Origin: Geminocystis sp. NIES-3709
GTDB lineage: Bacteria; Cyanobacteriota; Cyanobacteriia; Cyanobacteriales; Cyanobacteriaceae
NCBI RefSeq assembly: GCF_001548115.1
Contig: NZ_AP014821.1
Location: 1,739,262-1,803,261 of the forward strand
DNA: 64,000 bases
Direction: 5' to 3'
Below, in pieces: positions 1 to 8,896 of this stretch. Every line of letters starts with the position of its first letter. The first letter of the stretch is position 1. Made by a program: the position numbers and the translations under genes. Under the pieces are notes generated by a model. The model was not told where the DNA came from. It did not search any database and saw nothing but the letters and a program-made list of their open reading frames with translations.

Positions 1-349
1 TAAGCCAAGGAAATTGATCCGCTATCATATTCTTTTTAAATAAGATTTAATTTTTAGTGTCATTATTCTACTATGTTTTGTTAACTTTTGTTAAAATTAT
101 CCGTTTGTTTATCAGAGGAAACAGATACTTAAAAAGTTATGAGACGTTGATAATAAAAAGAAATAGTAGAAATCGGAATTTGTGGGAGAAACAAAACTAC
201 GGCAGTAATATAGAGAAGTAATGGGGGGATAGATGTAAAAGTGGGGTTAAAAATTTCAAGAAAACATTATTTAATTCAACAATTCAACATATAATATCAA
301 TCTTTGGTTTATATTTTGAAAATGAAACCTTCTTGCCCTTAAGAAAATA
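1..349. other. Intergenic, nothing recognised
   Basis: AT-rich stretch beyond the 3' end of the minus-strand operon. I see no convincing open frame, RNA gene or transposon end. The last bases (352-363) carry the ACCTCAGTTCGA motif, which recurs at several other intergenic sites and here overlaps the stop codon of the neighbouring gene. Confidence 0.5.
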
Positions 350-1606
350 TCACCTCAGTTCGACAAATAAACTAAATATAAACGTTATAATAAAAAGAAG
401 AGTTAACCATAAAAAAAATTCTGCAATTCTAAATCCTATTTTCCTATTTTTAAAAATTAAATAACGATAAATATAGTTAAGTAAATAGGGCAAAATTATT
501 AAGTAAGCGATTACAGAAATTTGCATAATAAGATCGTAATCAGAAGGTTCATAATAATCTAATTTCATTAACAATAACTCTGTAAAATTGACTAAAATTC
601 CCCCAATCAGATAAAAACTTACCAAAGGTAAATTAGCAATTATGGCTAAATAAATCAGTGCAGGATTGATACTACCACAAACAAAAACAATTAGCCACCA
701 CATTATCATCCTACCAAAACAATAAAGCATTTCCTTTCGGAAAAAGTTAAGATTTTTAAATTTAAAACTAAGAATAATTCTTAGAATCTTTTGAATAAAA
801 TTTATATTTTCTTTGATTTCTAAACTAAAAACTTTACCCAGATTAGGTTTAATTTTTTGATAAACTTTACTAGGAACTTTTCCACAAGATAATTGATAAA
901 AAAAAATACTTAAAGGAATAGATTTATCATCTAATTGAGCAAATAAATCACCTAATATTTTATATCTAGGAATAATTTTTATTTTCTTATACTGTCTAAT
1001 TTGTTGATATTCTTCGTTTGTAAAGAGTTGAAAATTAGATGTATTTTCAGGAAAATGAGCAATAAATGCCAGTAGATTTTCTAAGGAGATTCTAACATCA
1101 TCTTGATAGGCTTTTCCCCATAAATTTTCTTGGTATTTTAACAACCAAATAACTGTTTTTAATAGATAAGATTTATTTACTAATTCGATAATAATTAATC
1201 TTACCCCTTCATTTACTTTTGCTAAAAGGTAAGGAGTTTTTTCGGATAAATTTTTACTCAAATTAATTTGAAAGTCAAGACTGTATTGATAATGTTCTTG
1301 ATTTTTTCCTTCTCGCTGTTGTAACCAATCTAAAAATTCTGGTAAAGTATCAGGTAAAATTATTGCTCTTAAAGTTAGTAATTTTACCATTTCTGAGGTG
1401 TAAATATTTTGTTGTAAAGCTAATTTAGTGTTATTACCATTTAAAGATTGATACCAAATTTGGTTATTAATGTCACTGTTAGTAAGAGTGTCAACTTGAA
1501 AGTTTGCTAAGGTATTTTCAATAACGTAAATATGTTCAATTTTTAAGTTTACTCTTCTAGTTAAGCCTTTAATAGCAGTATTTATTTCTTTTTCAATATC
1601 AGTCAT
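350..1606 (-). CDS. Shared helical-domain protein with four C-terminal membrane helices (paralogue A)
   Basis: No known family is recognised with certainty. Residues about 5-100 form an alpha-helical domain starting near INTAIKGLTRRV and containing LTLRAIILPDTLPEFLDWL. It is closely repeated in the next two minus-strand genes and in a decayed copy at 8897. Residues 100-290 remain related to those paralogues (the block around IPRYKILGDLF). The C-terminus differs: about four hydrophobic helices (roughly 299-320, 322-342, 360-378, 393-414) would anchor it in a membrane. It is the last gene of a minus-strand series, 32 bp after the TPR paralogue. By analogy, the small helical domain may be an effector-associated-domain type adaptor that recruits the C-terminal part to a signalling hub; this is inference. 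The stop codon falls inside a dispersed repeat motif, so the present C-terminus may have been set by an insertion. Confidence 0.65.
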   Translation of the reverse strand: MTDIEKEINTAIKGLTRRVNLKIEHIYVIENTLANFQVDTLTNSDINNQIWYQSLNGNNTKLALQQNIYTSEMVKLLTLRAIILPDTLPEFLDWLQQREGKNQEHYQYSLDFQINLSKNLSEKTPYLLAKVNEGVRLIIIELVNKSYLLKTVIWLLKYQENLWGKAYQDDVRISLENLLAFIAHFPENTSNFQLFTNEEYQQIRQYKKIKIIPRYKILGDLFAQLDDKSIPLSIFFYQLSCGKVPSKVYQKIKPNLGKVFSLEIKENINFIQKILRIILSFKFKNLNFFRKEMLYCFGRMIMWWLIVFVCGSINPALIYLAIIANLPLVSFYLIGGILVNFTELLLMKLDYYEPSDYDLIMQISVIAYLIILPYLLNYIYRYLIFKNRKIGFRIAEFFLWLTLLFIITFIFSLFVELR

Positions 1607-1638
1607 TATTTTTATAAATATTTATACTCATAAAAAGT

Positions 1639-3426
1639 TTATTGTTGTAATTCTTTTTTTTTAATTTCCTCTGTTTTGTCTCCCTTATCAATAATTCCGT
1701 CTGGTTTTATCTCCTTATCAATATTTTTAGCTTGATAAAGATAAATAGCATTTACCCAACTATTTATTACATCTTTTTTCTGTTTAGTGGAATCAGATAA
1801 AACAGTATAATCAAGGTTATTATTACCTAGTATTTTCTTTAAATTATCAATATATTTTTTCTGGTTATTGGGAGCTTTTTTTGTTAATTCATCAATTAAA
1901 CTTGTAATATTCTTAGCCGTTATATTAAAGTTACTTTCTTGTGATGCTTTTTCAATTAATTTGTTAGCTGATTGTTCTAGTTTTGAGGGAAATAAATAAA
2001 CACGACAAAAAAATTCTCCCAAACTAACATCCGTAACTAAAATAATAATTTTCCAAAGTTTCATATCTATTTTTACATTTAATAATTCGTTTAATTTTAA
2101 GATAAATTGTTCAACAATACCGACTTCTCTAGTTGTATTAACATCATAAATTCTACAATGATAATTACTCCCAAATCTAACAGGCTTTACCTTGTTAAAA
2201 ATATCTTTTGGGATTTCATCATAAGCAATATGGGCAAAAAATAAGGCAAATTTACGCTCATTTAACCCGTCAAATAATCTTACCCATACTTGATATTTAG
2301 AAATTGGTTTAAATCTATGATGATGAGAAGCTACAGGCCAAGCAATAGCTAATTCATCTTTAATTTTTCCCCATAACTCATGGTTAAATATCTGAAAATC
2401 ACTATCTAATTTTTTTTGTTTAGCATAATTTTTCATTAATTTTAAATCATGATCAATTTGTTGATTGATACTATTAATATAATAATAACCCCAGAGACTT
2501 TTTTCTGTTTTTAATAAATTGATTACCTGTTCAATTAAACTCTCATCTTTAAATAAAGAGGGAATAATTAAAATAACTCCTAACTCGATTGTTTTGACAA
2601 TATATTCTGAGCGAAATTTTTGGGTTAATATTGTTAATATATCGTATTGAAAATTATGAAATATGTTTAATAAATTTTCTTTTTTTATTTCTTTAACCCA
2701 TCTTAAAAATTCTGGCAAAGTATAGGGTAAAATTATCGCTCTTAAAGTCAATAGTTTAATCATTTCAGAAGAATAAATCTTTTCTTTTAATGCCATTTTT
2801 GTATTATTCTCGTTGAGATACTTCTCCCAAATATCGTTATTAATATCAGGATTAGCTAAGGCATTTTCAATTATTTCAATGTGTTCAAGTTTTAATTTTA
2901 CCCGTCTAGTTAAACCTTTAATTGCTGTATTAATTTGTTGTTTAATTTCATCCATGAATTTAGGGTAAACAATATCTATATTTTCATCGACTAAGATATA
3001 ATTTGGATCAAGATCAATGGCTTTTTTATAGTCACTATTCACTTTCTCATATTCTTGTAATTGAGTATAGGCATAAGCACGATTATCGTAAGCGGAAACG
3101 TCATTAGGATTTAATTCAATCGCTTTATTATAATCATTGATCGCTTTCTGATATTGTTTTAAGTTTTCATAAACAAGACCACGATTAAAGTAAACATCGG
3201 CATCATTCGGTTCTAATTCAATGGCTTTATTATAGGAATCGATCGCCTTTCTATATTCTTCTAAATTATCATAGGCAAGACCACGACCATAGTAAGCATT
3301 GGTATAACTAGGATCTAATTCAATGGCTATATTATAAGAATCGATCGCCTTTTGATATTCTCCTGAATTATAATAGGCAAGACCATGATTAAAATGACTT
3401 TTTTGATCATCTGTATTTGATAGCAT
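1639..3426 (-). CDS. TPR plus shared helical-domain protein (paralogue B)
   Basis: Four canonical TPR units occupy about residues 10-145 (pattern A-Y-x-N-R-G then Y-x-x-A-I-x-x-Y-x-x-A-I-x-L-x-P). They are followed by the shared helical domain (about 158-250) and a middle region. Next comes a block ending in a short hydrophobic stretch (MKLWKIIILVTDVSLGEFF) and a charged tail ending KKKELQQ. The helical domain is closest to paralogue A, whereas the middle and C-terminal blocks are nearly identical, even at DNA level, to paralogue C, so the gene looks mosaic. The hydrophobic segment is weaker than its counterpart in C because polar residues replace aliphatic ones. TPRs suggest a protein-protein scaffold in the same pathway as the GTPases encoded upstream. 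Function is otherwise unknown. Confidence 0.7.
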   Translation of the reverse strand: MLSNTDDQKSHFNHGLAYYNSGEYQKAIDSYNIAIELDPSYTNAYYGRGLAYDNLEEYRKAIDSYNKAIELEPNDADVYFNRGLVYENLKQYQKAINDYNKAIELNPNDVSAYDNRAYAYTQLQEYEKVNSDYKKAIDLDPNYILVDENIDIVYPKFMDEIKQQINTAIKGLTRRVKLKLEHIEIIENALANPDINNDIWEKYLNENNTKMALKEKIYSSEMIKLLTLRAIILPYTLPEFLRWVKEIKKENLLNIFHNFQYDILTILTQKFRSEYIVKTIELGVILIIPSLFKDESLIEQVINLLKTEKSLWGYYYINSINQQIDHDLKLMKNYAKQKKLDSDFQIFNHELWGKIKDELAIAWPVASHHHRFKPISKYQVWVRLFDGLNERKFALFFAHIAYDEIPKDIFNKVKPVRFGSNYHCRIYDVNTTREVGIVEQFILKLNELLNVKIDMKLWKIIILVTDVSLGEFFCRVYLFPSKLEQSANKLIEKASQESNFNITAKNITSLIDELTKKAPNNQKKYIDNLKKILGNNNLDYTVLSDSTKQKKDVINSWVNAIYLYQAKNIDKEIKPDGIIDKGDKTEEIKKKELQQ

Positions 3427-3472
3427 TTTACTCTTTCTTATAATATCTTTACTTTAATTTATTATTATTTTG

Positions 3473-5455
3473 TTAATTATTTTCTTTTTGTTCTTCTTTT
3501 TGCTCACCAGATTTATTTTTGACTTCACATTTTTCGACATTAGGATAACATTTAAAAACCTCTTTAATTAACTTACTATTTTTGGTATCAAAGGTATTCT
3601 CTATATTTTCCTTGATTTCCGCTTTTGTTATTTTTAATTGTTTTTTATCCGTAATAGATTTTGTTTCTTCCTTGATAAAACTATTAATAGATTTTTCTAT
3701 GGTAGAAGTTAATAAATAGGCACGAAGCAAAAAACCACTTAATCCGCAAAAAATAACTAAAATAATAATTTTCCAGAGTTTCATATCTATTTTTACATTT
3801 AATAATTCGTTTAATTCTAAGATAAATTGTTCAACAATACCGACTTCTCTAGTTGTATTAACATCATAAATTGTACAATGATAATTACTCCCAAATCTAA
3901 CAGGCTTTACCTTGTTAAAAATATCTTTCGGTACTTTATCATAAGCAATATGGGCAAAAAATAACGCACATTTACTGTCATTCAAGCCGTTAAATAATCG
4001 TACCCATATTTGATATTTAGGGATAGGTTTAAATCTATTATGATTAGAAGATACGCGCCAAGCAATAGCTAATTCATCTCTAATATTTATCCATGAATCT
4101 TCTTTAAATATCTGAAATTCATCATTGATAGTATCTAAAGATTTGTTGGAAAAATCAACAGATTGAGATTCTTTCCCTATTATTGGAGGTGATATTGTTT
4201 CGTTATTAATGGGTGAATCCTGATTTAATAGTTTCTGTTTTGCATAACTTTTCATTAACTTTAAATCATGGTCAATTTCTTTCCTAATCTCATTAATATA
4301 ATAATAACCCCAAAGACTTTTTTCTGTTTTTAATAAACTGATTACCTGTTCAATTAAACTCTGATCTTTGAATAAATAAGGAATAATTAAAATAACTCCT
4401 AACTCGATTCTTCCCACTATATATTCTGCTCGAAATTGATTAGTCAACAGTTTTAATATATCGTATTGAAAATTATTAGATGTAGTTAATAAATCATCTC
4501 TTTTGATGTCTTTTAGCCATGTTATAAATTCTGGTAAGGTATGAGGTAAAATGATCGCCTGTAGGGTAAAAAGTTTCGTTATTTCATCATTATAAATACC
4601 TTGAGATTTTGCTTGTTTTAAACCTTGTCCATTAAAAATATTTTGCCAAAATTTATCGCTAATATCAGGATTATTTAAAGCGTCTTCTAAGGTTTGGATA
4701 TATTCTACTTTAATCTTATTTTTTTTACATAAAGTAGTGATAGCGATTTTGATTTTTTGTTCTTCAAAAATAGGACGATTTACGATTACTTGATTACTTA
4801 AACTTTTGCGAATAATTGCTTCTGCTTTCTCATCACTAGCTTGAATTACATAAAAACTAGCTGGTTTTTCTAATGCTTGTACGTTATATGCCCAAGCTGT
4901 AATAGAATCTCCTGCCATTTCTTCCGCTATGGCATTAACAATCATGGGAGAATAAACTCGATCGAGGGGTACAATAATAGGGAAGCTATCCGTCAATAAA
5001 TCCCGAAAATTATCAAGAGGTACATTTGTTTCAGGGTTATTTATGATTAAATGAGGATTGCCGATGGTTTTAACATCAAATGGGTTAAAGGTGAGGGGAT
5101 TTTCCTTTAAAAATCGCAAAATCTTATTAAGATTGCCTTTTCCTTCTACAGCAAAATAACGATAAGCAGAAAAACTGCGAGATTCATCAATAGCTTTAGT
5201 TACAACCGCCACTACAGACCAAATTTCTCCTCTACTCTCTACCTCTCTACCGATAATGGCGGAGGTGTCAGTGAATGCGCCTTCGGCAATGGCAAACAGA
5301 CGATTACTGATAGCTTCTTGGATAGGATTGGGAAGAGGATCAATTGTTTGATTCATGTATTTCCCCGTAAATCCTCTGGAAAACCAACTATCATCCGCTT
5401 TAGTCTCGATAACAATACCAGTGCTAAATTCGTGAATTTCTATTTGTCTAGTCAT
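3473..5455 (-). CDS. Novel N-domain plus shared helical domain, membrane-anchored (paralogue C)
   Basis: The ATG at 5455 (MTRQIEIHEF) is preferred over an in-frame TTG four codons upstream. Residues about 1-230 form a mixed alpha/beta domain absent from the paralogues. It begins IEIHEFSTGIVIET and contains SAYRYFAVEGKGNL. By eye this layout could be a relative of the GAP1 N-terminal domain found beside DO-GTPases; that assignment is tentative. The shared helical domain follows, then a middle block and a near-identical C-terminal block also present in paralogue B, one clear transmembrane helix (IIILVIFCGLSGFLLRAYLL) and a charged tail ending EEQKENN. Immediately upstream in the same direction lie GTPase-like genes. 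An adaptor between the GTPases and the membrane is the simplest reading. Confidence 0.7.
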   Translation of the reverse strand: MTRQIEIHEFSTGIVIETKADDSWFSRGFTGKYMNQTIDPLPNPIQEAISNRLFAIAEGAFTDTSAIIGREVESRGEIWSVVAVVTKAIDESRSFSAYRYFAVEGKGNLNKILRFLKENPLTFNPFDVKTIGNPHLIINNPETNVPLDNFRDLLTDSFPIIVPLDRVYSPMIVNAIAEEMAGDSITAWAYNVQALEKPASFYVIQASDEKAEAIIRKSLSNQVIVNRPIFEEQKIKIAITTLCKKNKIKVEYIQTLEDALNNPDISDKFWQNIFNGQGLKQAKSQGIYNDEITKLFTLQAIILPHTLPEFITWLKDIKRDDLLTTSNNFQYDILKLLTNQFRAEYIVGRIELGVILIIPYLFKDQSLIEQVISLLKTEKSLWGYYYINEIRKEIDHDLKLMKSYAKQKLLNQDSPINNETISPPIIGKESQSVDFSNKSLDTINDEFQIFKEDSWINIRDELAIAWRVSSNHNRFKPIPKYQIWVRLFNGLNDSKCALFFAHIAYDKVPKDIFNKVKPVRFGSNYHCTIYDVNTTREVGIVEQFILELNELLNVKIDMKLWKIIILVIFCGLSGFLLRAYLLTSTIEKSINSFIKEETKSITDKKQLKITKAEIKENIENTFDTKNSKLIKEVFKCYPNVEKCEVKNKSGEQKEEQKENN

Positions 5456-5517
5456 AGTTTTATTCAAGTTTCATTAAGATTAACTGAACTTACGCATTTG
5501 TATCAAAGAAAAAAGGA

Positions 5518-5542
5518 GATTGCTTCGTGCCTCGCAATGACA
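5518..5542. repeat. REP-like dispersed repeat
   Basis: The stretch reads GATTGCTTCGTGCCTCGCAA followed by TGACA. The reverse complement (TGTCATTGCGAGG, then CACGAAGCAATC) recurs with small changes at 48536-48561. It lies between paralogue C and the first GTPase. This class of short extragenic repeat is widespread in bacterial genomes; no coding function is visible. Confidence 0.6.
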
Positions 5543-5569
5543 CAATATGGTTATCGTAGATGTCATAAT

Positions 5570-6436
5570 TTACTCCTCCAATTTGGGGTTACGTTTACCA
5601 GTACAAAGCCAATAAATAGGCGATACTAAGCCATAAGGGCGCCAACGGCGAGGATTTTTTATGATTGATTTTGTGCCTTCTCTACCTCTACTTATTTTCT
5701 GGGAATTGGGCTCAGGAAATTGACTCCCTAAGACTCCAAAGGCGGAGGTAGTAAAATAACATACTTCCCCTATGTTTAATTTTTGCCATGCCTGTAAACG
5801 TCGATAAAGTTGGGGAAAACGATTGTTAGCTATTTTCTCGGCAAATTGACGATTTATCCATAATTCTGATTGCTCACATTTACTAAATGTCACCGCAATT
5901 CTTCTTTTTTCTTGCCCTAAATCTGCTTGATTTAAAGCTACTAAAAATTTATCTAATCCTTGAGCATATTCGCTATCTTTACGGTGAGATGTGCCGTCAA
6001 TTAACAGCATAATTCCCGTTGCTTGAAGGCAGTCATCTAAATAATCATCAAGTAGAGAATCTCCTATTTTAAACATTAAATCAGCAAAAAATTCTCCTGC
6101 ATAATCTTTACAATTAATCGTTAATTTTACCTGATTTGCTAAGGTGATATTTAGGGTATAATCTTTAACTTCATCTATATTTGTATTTAAAAAAGTTGGT
6201 GCTAATGCTAATCCTTGTTCAAGGATATTTTGAGCTAAATTTACTAAATTTTCTGCATTTTCTCCAATGGGAATTATCCCTTGTACAAAACTGTCTTGAC
6301 TGGCGTTAGGATAGTAGGCTAAGGATGCCATATAGCTTGTTTTCCCCGATTGTCGATCGCCGATGAGTCTAATATTAGCATTTTCTTGGGTAAATTCTGA
6401 TTTATTTTTGAGTTTATTAATAATATTTTTGAACAT
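5570..6436 (-). CDS. P-loop GTPase-like protein 1 (DO-GTPase-like)
   Basis: A Walker A motif GDRQSGKTS lies at residues 26-34 after a short charged N-terminus. DYAGE at 111-115 matches a G3/switch II element (D-x-x-G). In place of the canonical N-K-x-D guanine motif there is FSKCEQSELW near residue 183, which is closely copied in the GTPase at 7064 (MSKCERGELW). Both also end with a conserved tail (RPYGLVSPIYWL here, QPYNLIDPLYWL there). This points to one specialised subfamily. Known relatives would be the DO-GTPase group of conflict-system GTPases, by analogy only. Probable role: a nucleotide-dependent switch feeding the downstream helical-domain proteins. A decayed toxin-antitoxin pair separates it from the second GTPase. 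Confidence 0.75.
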   Translation of the reverse strand: MFKNIINKLKNKSEFTQENANIRLIGDRQSGKTSYMASLAYYPNASQDSFVQGIIPIGENAENLVNLAQNILEQGLALAPTFLNTNIDEVKDYTLNITLANQVKLTINCKDYAGEFFADLMFKIGDSLLDDYLDDCLQATGIMLLIDGTSHRKDSEYAQGLDKFLVALNQADLGQEKRRIAVTFSKCEQSELWINRQFAEKIANNRFPQLYRRLQAWQKLNIGEVCYFTTSAFGVLGSQFPEPNSQKISRGREGTKSIIKNPRRWRPYGLVSPIYWLCTGKRNPKLEE

Positions 6437-6458
6437 AAAAAAGTTATCTCCTTAATGC

Positions 6459-6845
6459 TTAAAATCTTGCTTGTGTAAAATGACTATCAAAAGTTAGAGA
6501 TTGATTAATATTATTTTCTTTCATAACAATAAAAGAACAAAAGTCAACTAATTTTCATGATTTATTTTGATATTTTTCATATAAAATTAAGGCTTTATTT
6601 AATAAATTAACATCAAAATTAATAATTTCTACTTTTGGGAAAGTTAATAAGGTATTAATAAGTGTAAGTGCCTTAAATTTATGACTTTTGATTAAAGAAT
6701 TTCCTACTTTTAATAAAAAAATATCAGCGGTTAAAAAGTTACTCTTATTATATTCATTGACTAGAAATAAAGCATTCTGATTATATTGATTTTTAAGATT
6801 CGTCAAAGCAATTTAATAAAGAATATCTATAAAAATTTTATTCAT
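6459..6845 (-). pseudogene. Decayed VapC-like PIN-domain toxin
   Basis: Reading minus-strand from the ATG at 6845, one frame gives MNKIFIDILY, a stop (6815-6813), then a long PIN-like stretch (FLTADIFLLKVGNSL, VEIINFDVNLLNKALILY). A second stop (6557-6555) follows, and the frame resumes as KLVDFCSFIVM and LTFDSHFTQARF. These are the typical beginning, middle and end of a VapC ribonuclease: I-D acidic residue, L-x-x-(D)C-x-S-F-x-x-M, and L-T-F-D-x-H-F. The second stop stands where family members have Trp (K-S-W), so TGG to TGA; the first is consistent with CAA to TAA. All 129 codons are in one frame, so decay is by point mutation only. Confidence 0.8.
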
Positions 6846-7042
6846 CAAAATCTCTCTAATTGAATCGTTATATTTTGAGAAAAATCACCATCTTCAAAAA
6901 TACTAATTTGTTGTAATTTTTCCATTAATGTTAAAGATTCAGACAAATTTTTTGCTCATTTTTAAATTAATTAATAAATAGTACTCAATTGTTGTTTATT
7001 TAATTTATTTAATTTATTTTGGATAATTTCTTTAGTATTCAT
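6845..7042 (-). pseudogene. Decayed VapB-like antitoxin
   Basis: A 66-codon frame starts at the ATG at 7042 (MNTKEIIQNKLNKLNKQQLS) and ends in a TGA that overlaps the ATG of the PIN gene (TGATG), the coupling expected of an antitoxin-toxin operon. It is broken by three in-frame stops at codons 24, 27 and 29. The remainder reads KNLSESLTLMEKLQQI, typical of small cyanobacterial antitoxins. All three stops can be explained by single transitions (CAA to TAA twice, TGG to TGA). With the PIN pseudogene this is a dead toxin-antitoxin module inside the GTPase operon. Confidence 0.7.
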
Positions 7043-7063
7043 AATAATAATTGTAAAATTTAA

Positions 7064-7876
7064 TTATTTACTTAACCAGTATAAAGGATCAATTAAATTA
7101 TAGGGCTGCCAACTATTTGGCTCTCTTAAAACCGATTCTGAACTATTTGAACCAGCTTGATCTATTCTATTAGGACGAGGATCATTTTTGTGTAAAACTC
7201 CGAAGGTTGATAGGGCATAAAATCGTAAATTTTTCGGGTTAATACTATCTTTTAAAATGGTTTTTGTGCGGGGTAAATGAATCTCAAATAAGTCAGTTTC
7301 AGGATCGATTCTGCCAGCCCATAATTCCCCCCTTTCACACTTGCTCATTGCCACAGCTAATTTTAAATTATTTTTCCTATTTTTTTCGTCCATCAGTTTA
7401 ATAAATTGACTCATTACCCGATAATAAAATTTATCTGTACCATATTCCCATTGAGTAAATAAAATTAAACAACCATTGACATCATTCATCAAACATTCGT
7501 CTATAAATTCCTGATGAATTTCATCTGATAAATTTCTATCTGCGATTTTTTCAAAAACTTCTCCAGGATAATCTCTGACATTTATTTGGATATTTTCAGG
7601 CTTTTTTAATAATCCTTTTTTTACTTGTAATTGAAAAGAATAATAAGGCAAACCATCTACTCCACCGGCATTAACAGTTGTCGGCTCAAAATTTGCCCCT
7701 TCTACAATAATATTTTCAGCATTTTCGGCTAAATCTCGTGATTCATCATTGAGGGGTTGAATTTTAAAATTACTTTCTTTTCCTTTCCTACTTCTTAAGG
7801 CTGGTAAATAAGATAATGCAGCCAAATATGTAGTTTTGCCCGATCGACGTGGCCCGATTACAACTATATTGCCCAT
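7064..7876 (-). CDS. P-loop GTPase-like protein 2 (DO-GTPase-like)
   Basis: The ATG at 7876 (MGNIVVIGPRRSGKTTYLAA) puts the P-loop at the very N-terminus, as in the upstream GTPase. A TTG start at 7921 would add 15 residues and overlap that gene. Walker A is GPRRSGKTT and the G3-like element is DYPGE in INVRDYPGEVF. The usual N-K-x-D is replaced by MSKCERGELW, as in GTPase 1. The C-terminal tail QPYNLIDPLYWL is also shared with GTPase 1. It follows the third GTPase by 11 bp, so the two are almost certainly co-transcribed. The chief uncertainties are the start codon and whether GTP or ATP is bound. Confidence 0.75.
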   Translation of the reverse strand: MGNIVVIGPRRSGKTTYLAALSYLPALRSRKGKESNFKIQPLNDESRDLAENAENIIVEGANFEPTTVNAGGVDGLPYYSFQLQVKKGLLKKPENIQINVRDYPGEVFEKIADRNLSDEIHQEFIDECLMNDVNGCLILFTQWEYGTDKFYYRVMSQFIKLMDEKNRKNNLKLAVAMSKCERGELWAGRIDPETDLFEIHLPRTKTILKDSINPKNLRFYALSTFGVLHKNDPRPNRIDQAGSNSSESVLREPNSWQPYNLIDPLYWLSK

Positions 7877-7887
7877 AAAATTTTTTC

Positions 7888-8637
7888 TTATTTTGATAAA
7901 AAACTGCCTAAATATATCCAAGGTAATTCTAGCAAATTGCGATTATATATGCTAGTAATAAAAAAACGAACTGATAAACCAGAAATACTTTGATTTAATT
8001 CCTTAATATGAGGATGAATAGGGGTAAAATAACGCTGATAAATATATTCATTTCTTTGTTGCCAATTGAAATGAGAGCGGTTAGGTATATAACCTAATAA
8101 ATTACTTTCTTCTTGTACATTACAAAATAAATCAGCTTTGTTTAAGCATAATAATAAATGGCGAATTTTAGGGCAATCATACTTAAAAAAGTTAACCCAT
8201 CTTTGGAATCGATTACACCATTGTTTTTGGGTGATAAATTCTTCGGGATTAGGATGATTAGTTACTAATTGACGATAGGGAGGAAGAATTAATAAAATAC
8301 CTTCACTTTGTCTAATTGTATTTAAAAATTCTTGCCATTTTGCTTTATTTTCTTCTTGCCAATATTTTCGCCAAATTTCCCCTCCAGTATCTAACCAATA
8401 GGAATTAATCTCTTTGTTTCCTGTCGGTAATTGAACATTAATATTGAGATATTGATCATAGAATGATTTATCCGCTTCTGTGGGTTTTGTTGAATGTAAA
8501 TTATGATCATATAATAAACTTTTTAGATGTTGATAATCGGGGTGAATTACCTTGACATAATTACCTTGTGGATTGGCTAATTCTAACGCTAAATGTGTTT
8601 TTCCTGCGATTCGATCGCCGATATAAATTACTCCCAA
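7888..8637 (-). CDS. Small Ras-like GTPase 3, first gene of the minus operon
   Basis: The protein has 249 residues. Walker A GDRIAGKTH lies at 7-15, DTGGE near residue 88 (switch II), and a canonical guanine-recognition motif NKAD near residue 166 (LLLCLNKADLF). Unlike the two downstream GTPases it therefore has all standard G motifs, so it is the best candidate for an active GTPase in the cluster, while the others may be partners in a paired-GTPase complex. It is the first gene after the divergent intergenic region and probably carries the operon promoter. No membrane segments are visible. Assignment to the DO-GTPase families is likely but not certain. Confidence 0.75.
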   Translation of the reverse strand: MGVIYIGDRIAGKTHLALELANPQGNYVKVIHPDYQHLKSLLYDHNLHSTKPTEADKSFYDQYLNINVQLPTGNKEINSYWLDTGGEIWRKYWQEENKAKWQEFLNTIRQSEGILLILPPYRQLVTNHPNPEEFITQKQWCNRFQRWVNFFKYDCPKIRHLLLCLNKADLFCNVQEESNLLGYIPNRSHFNWQQRNEYIYQRYFTPIHPHIKELNQSISGLSVRFFITSIYNRNLLELPWIYLGSFLSK

Positions 8638-8896
8638 AGTTCACCTCTTTTTTTTACTATAATTTAATATTAAATGATTGATATGATTAAAATAAATTAC
8701 CTTGTAATAAATTGACAAAGCTAACAGCTATCGTTCAATAAATTGAACTTATAAAATATAATTTTACCTCGACTCTGAAAACGCCCTACTTAATAAAAAA
8801 GACTTGTTTTATTTGTACCTCAAAATTATTAAAAACACTATACATTAATTTAATGCATTATAATAAAATATCATTAAAACTAACAGTATTTCATGT

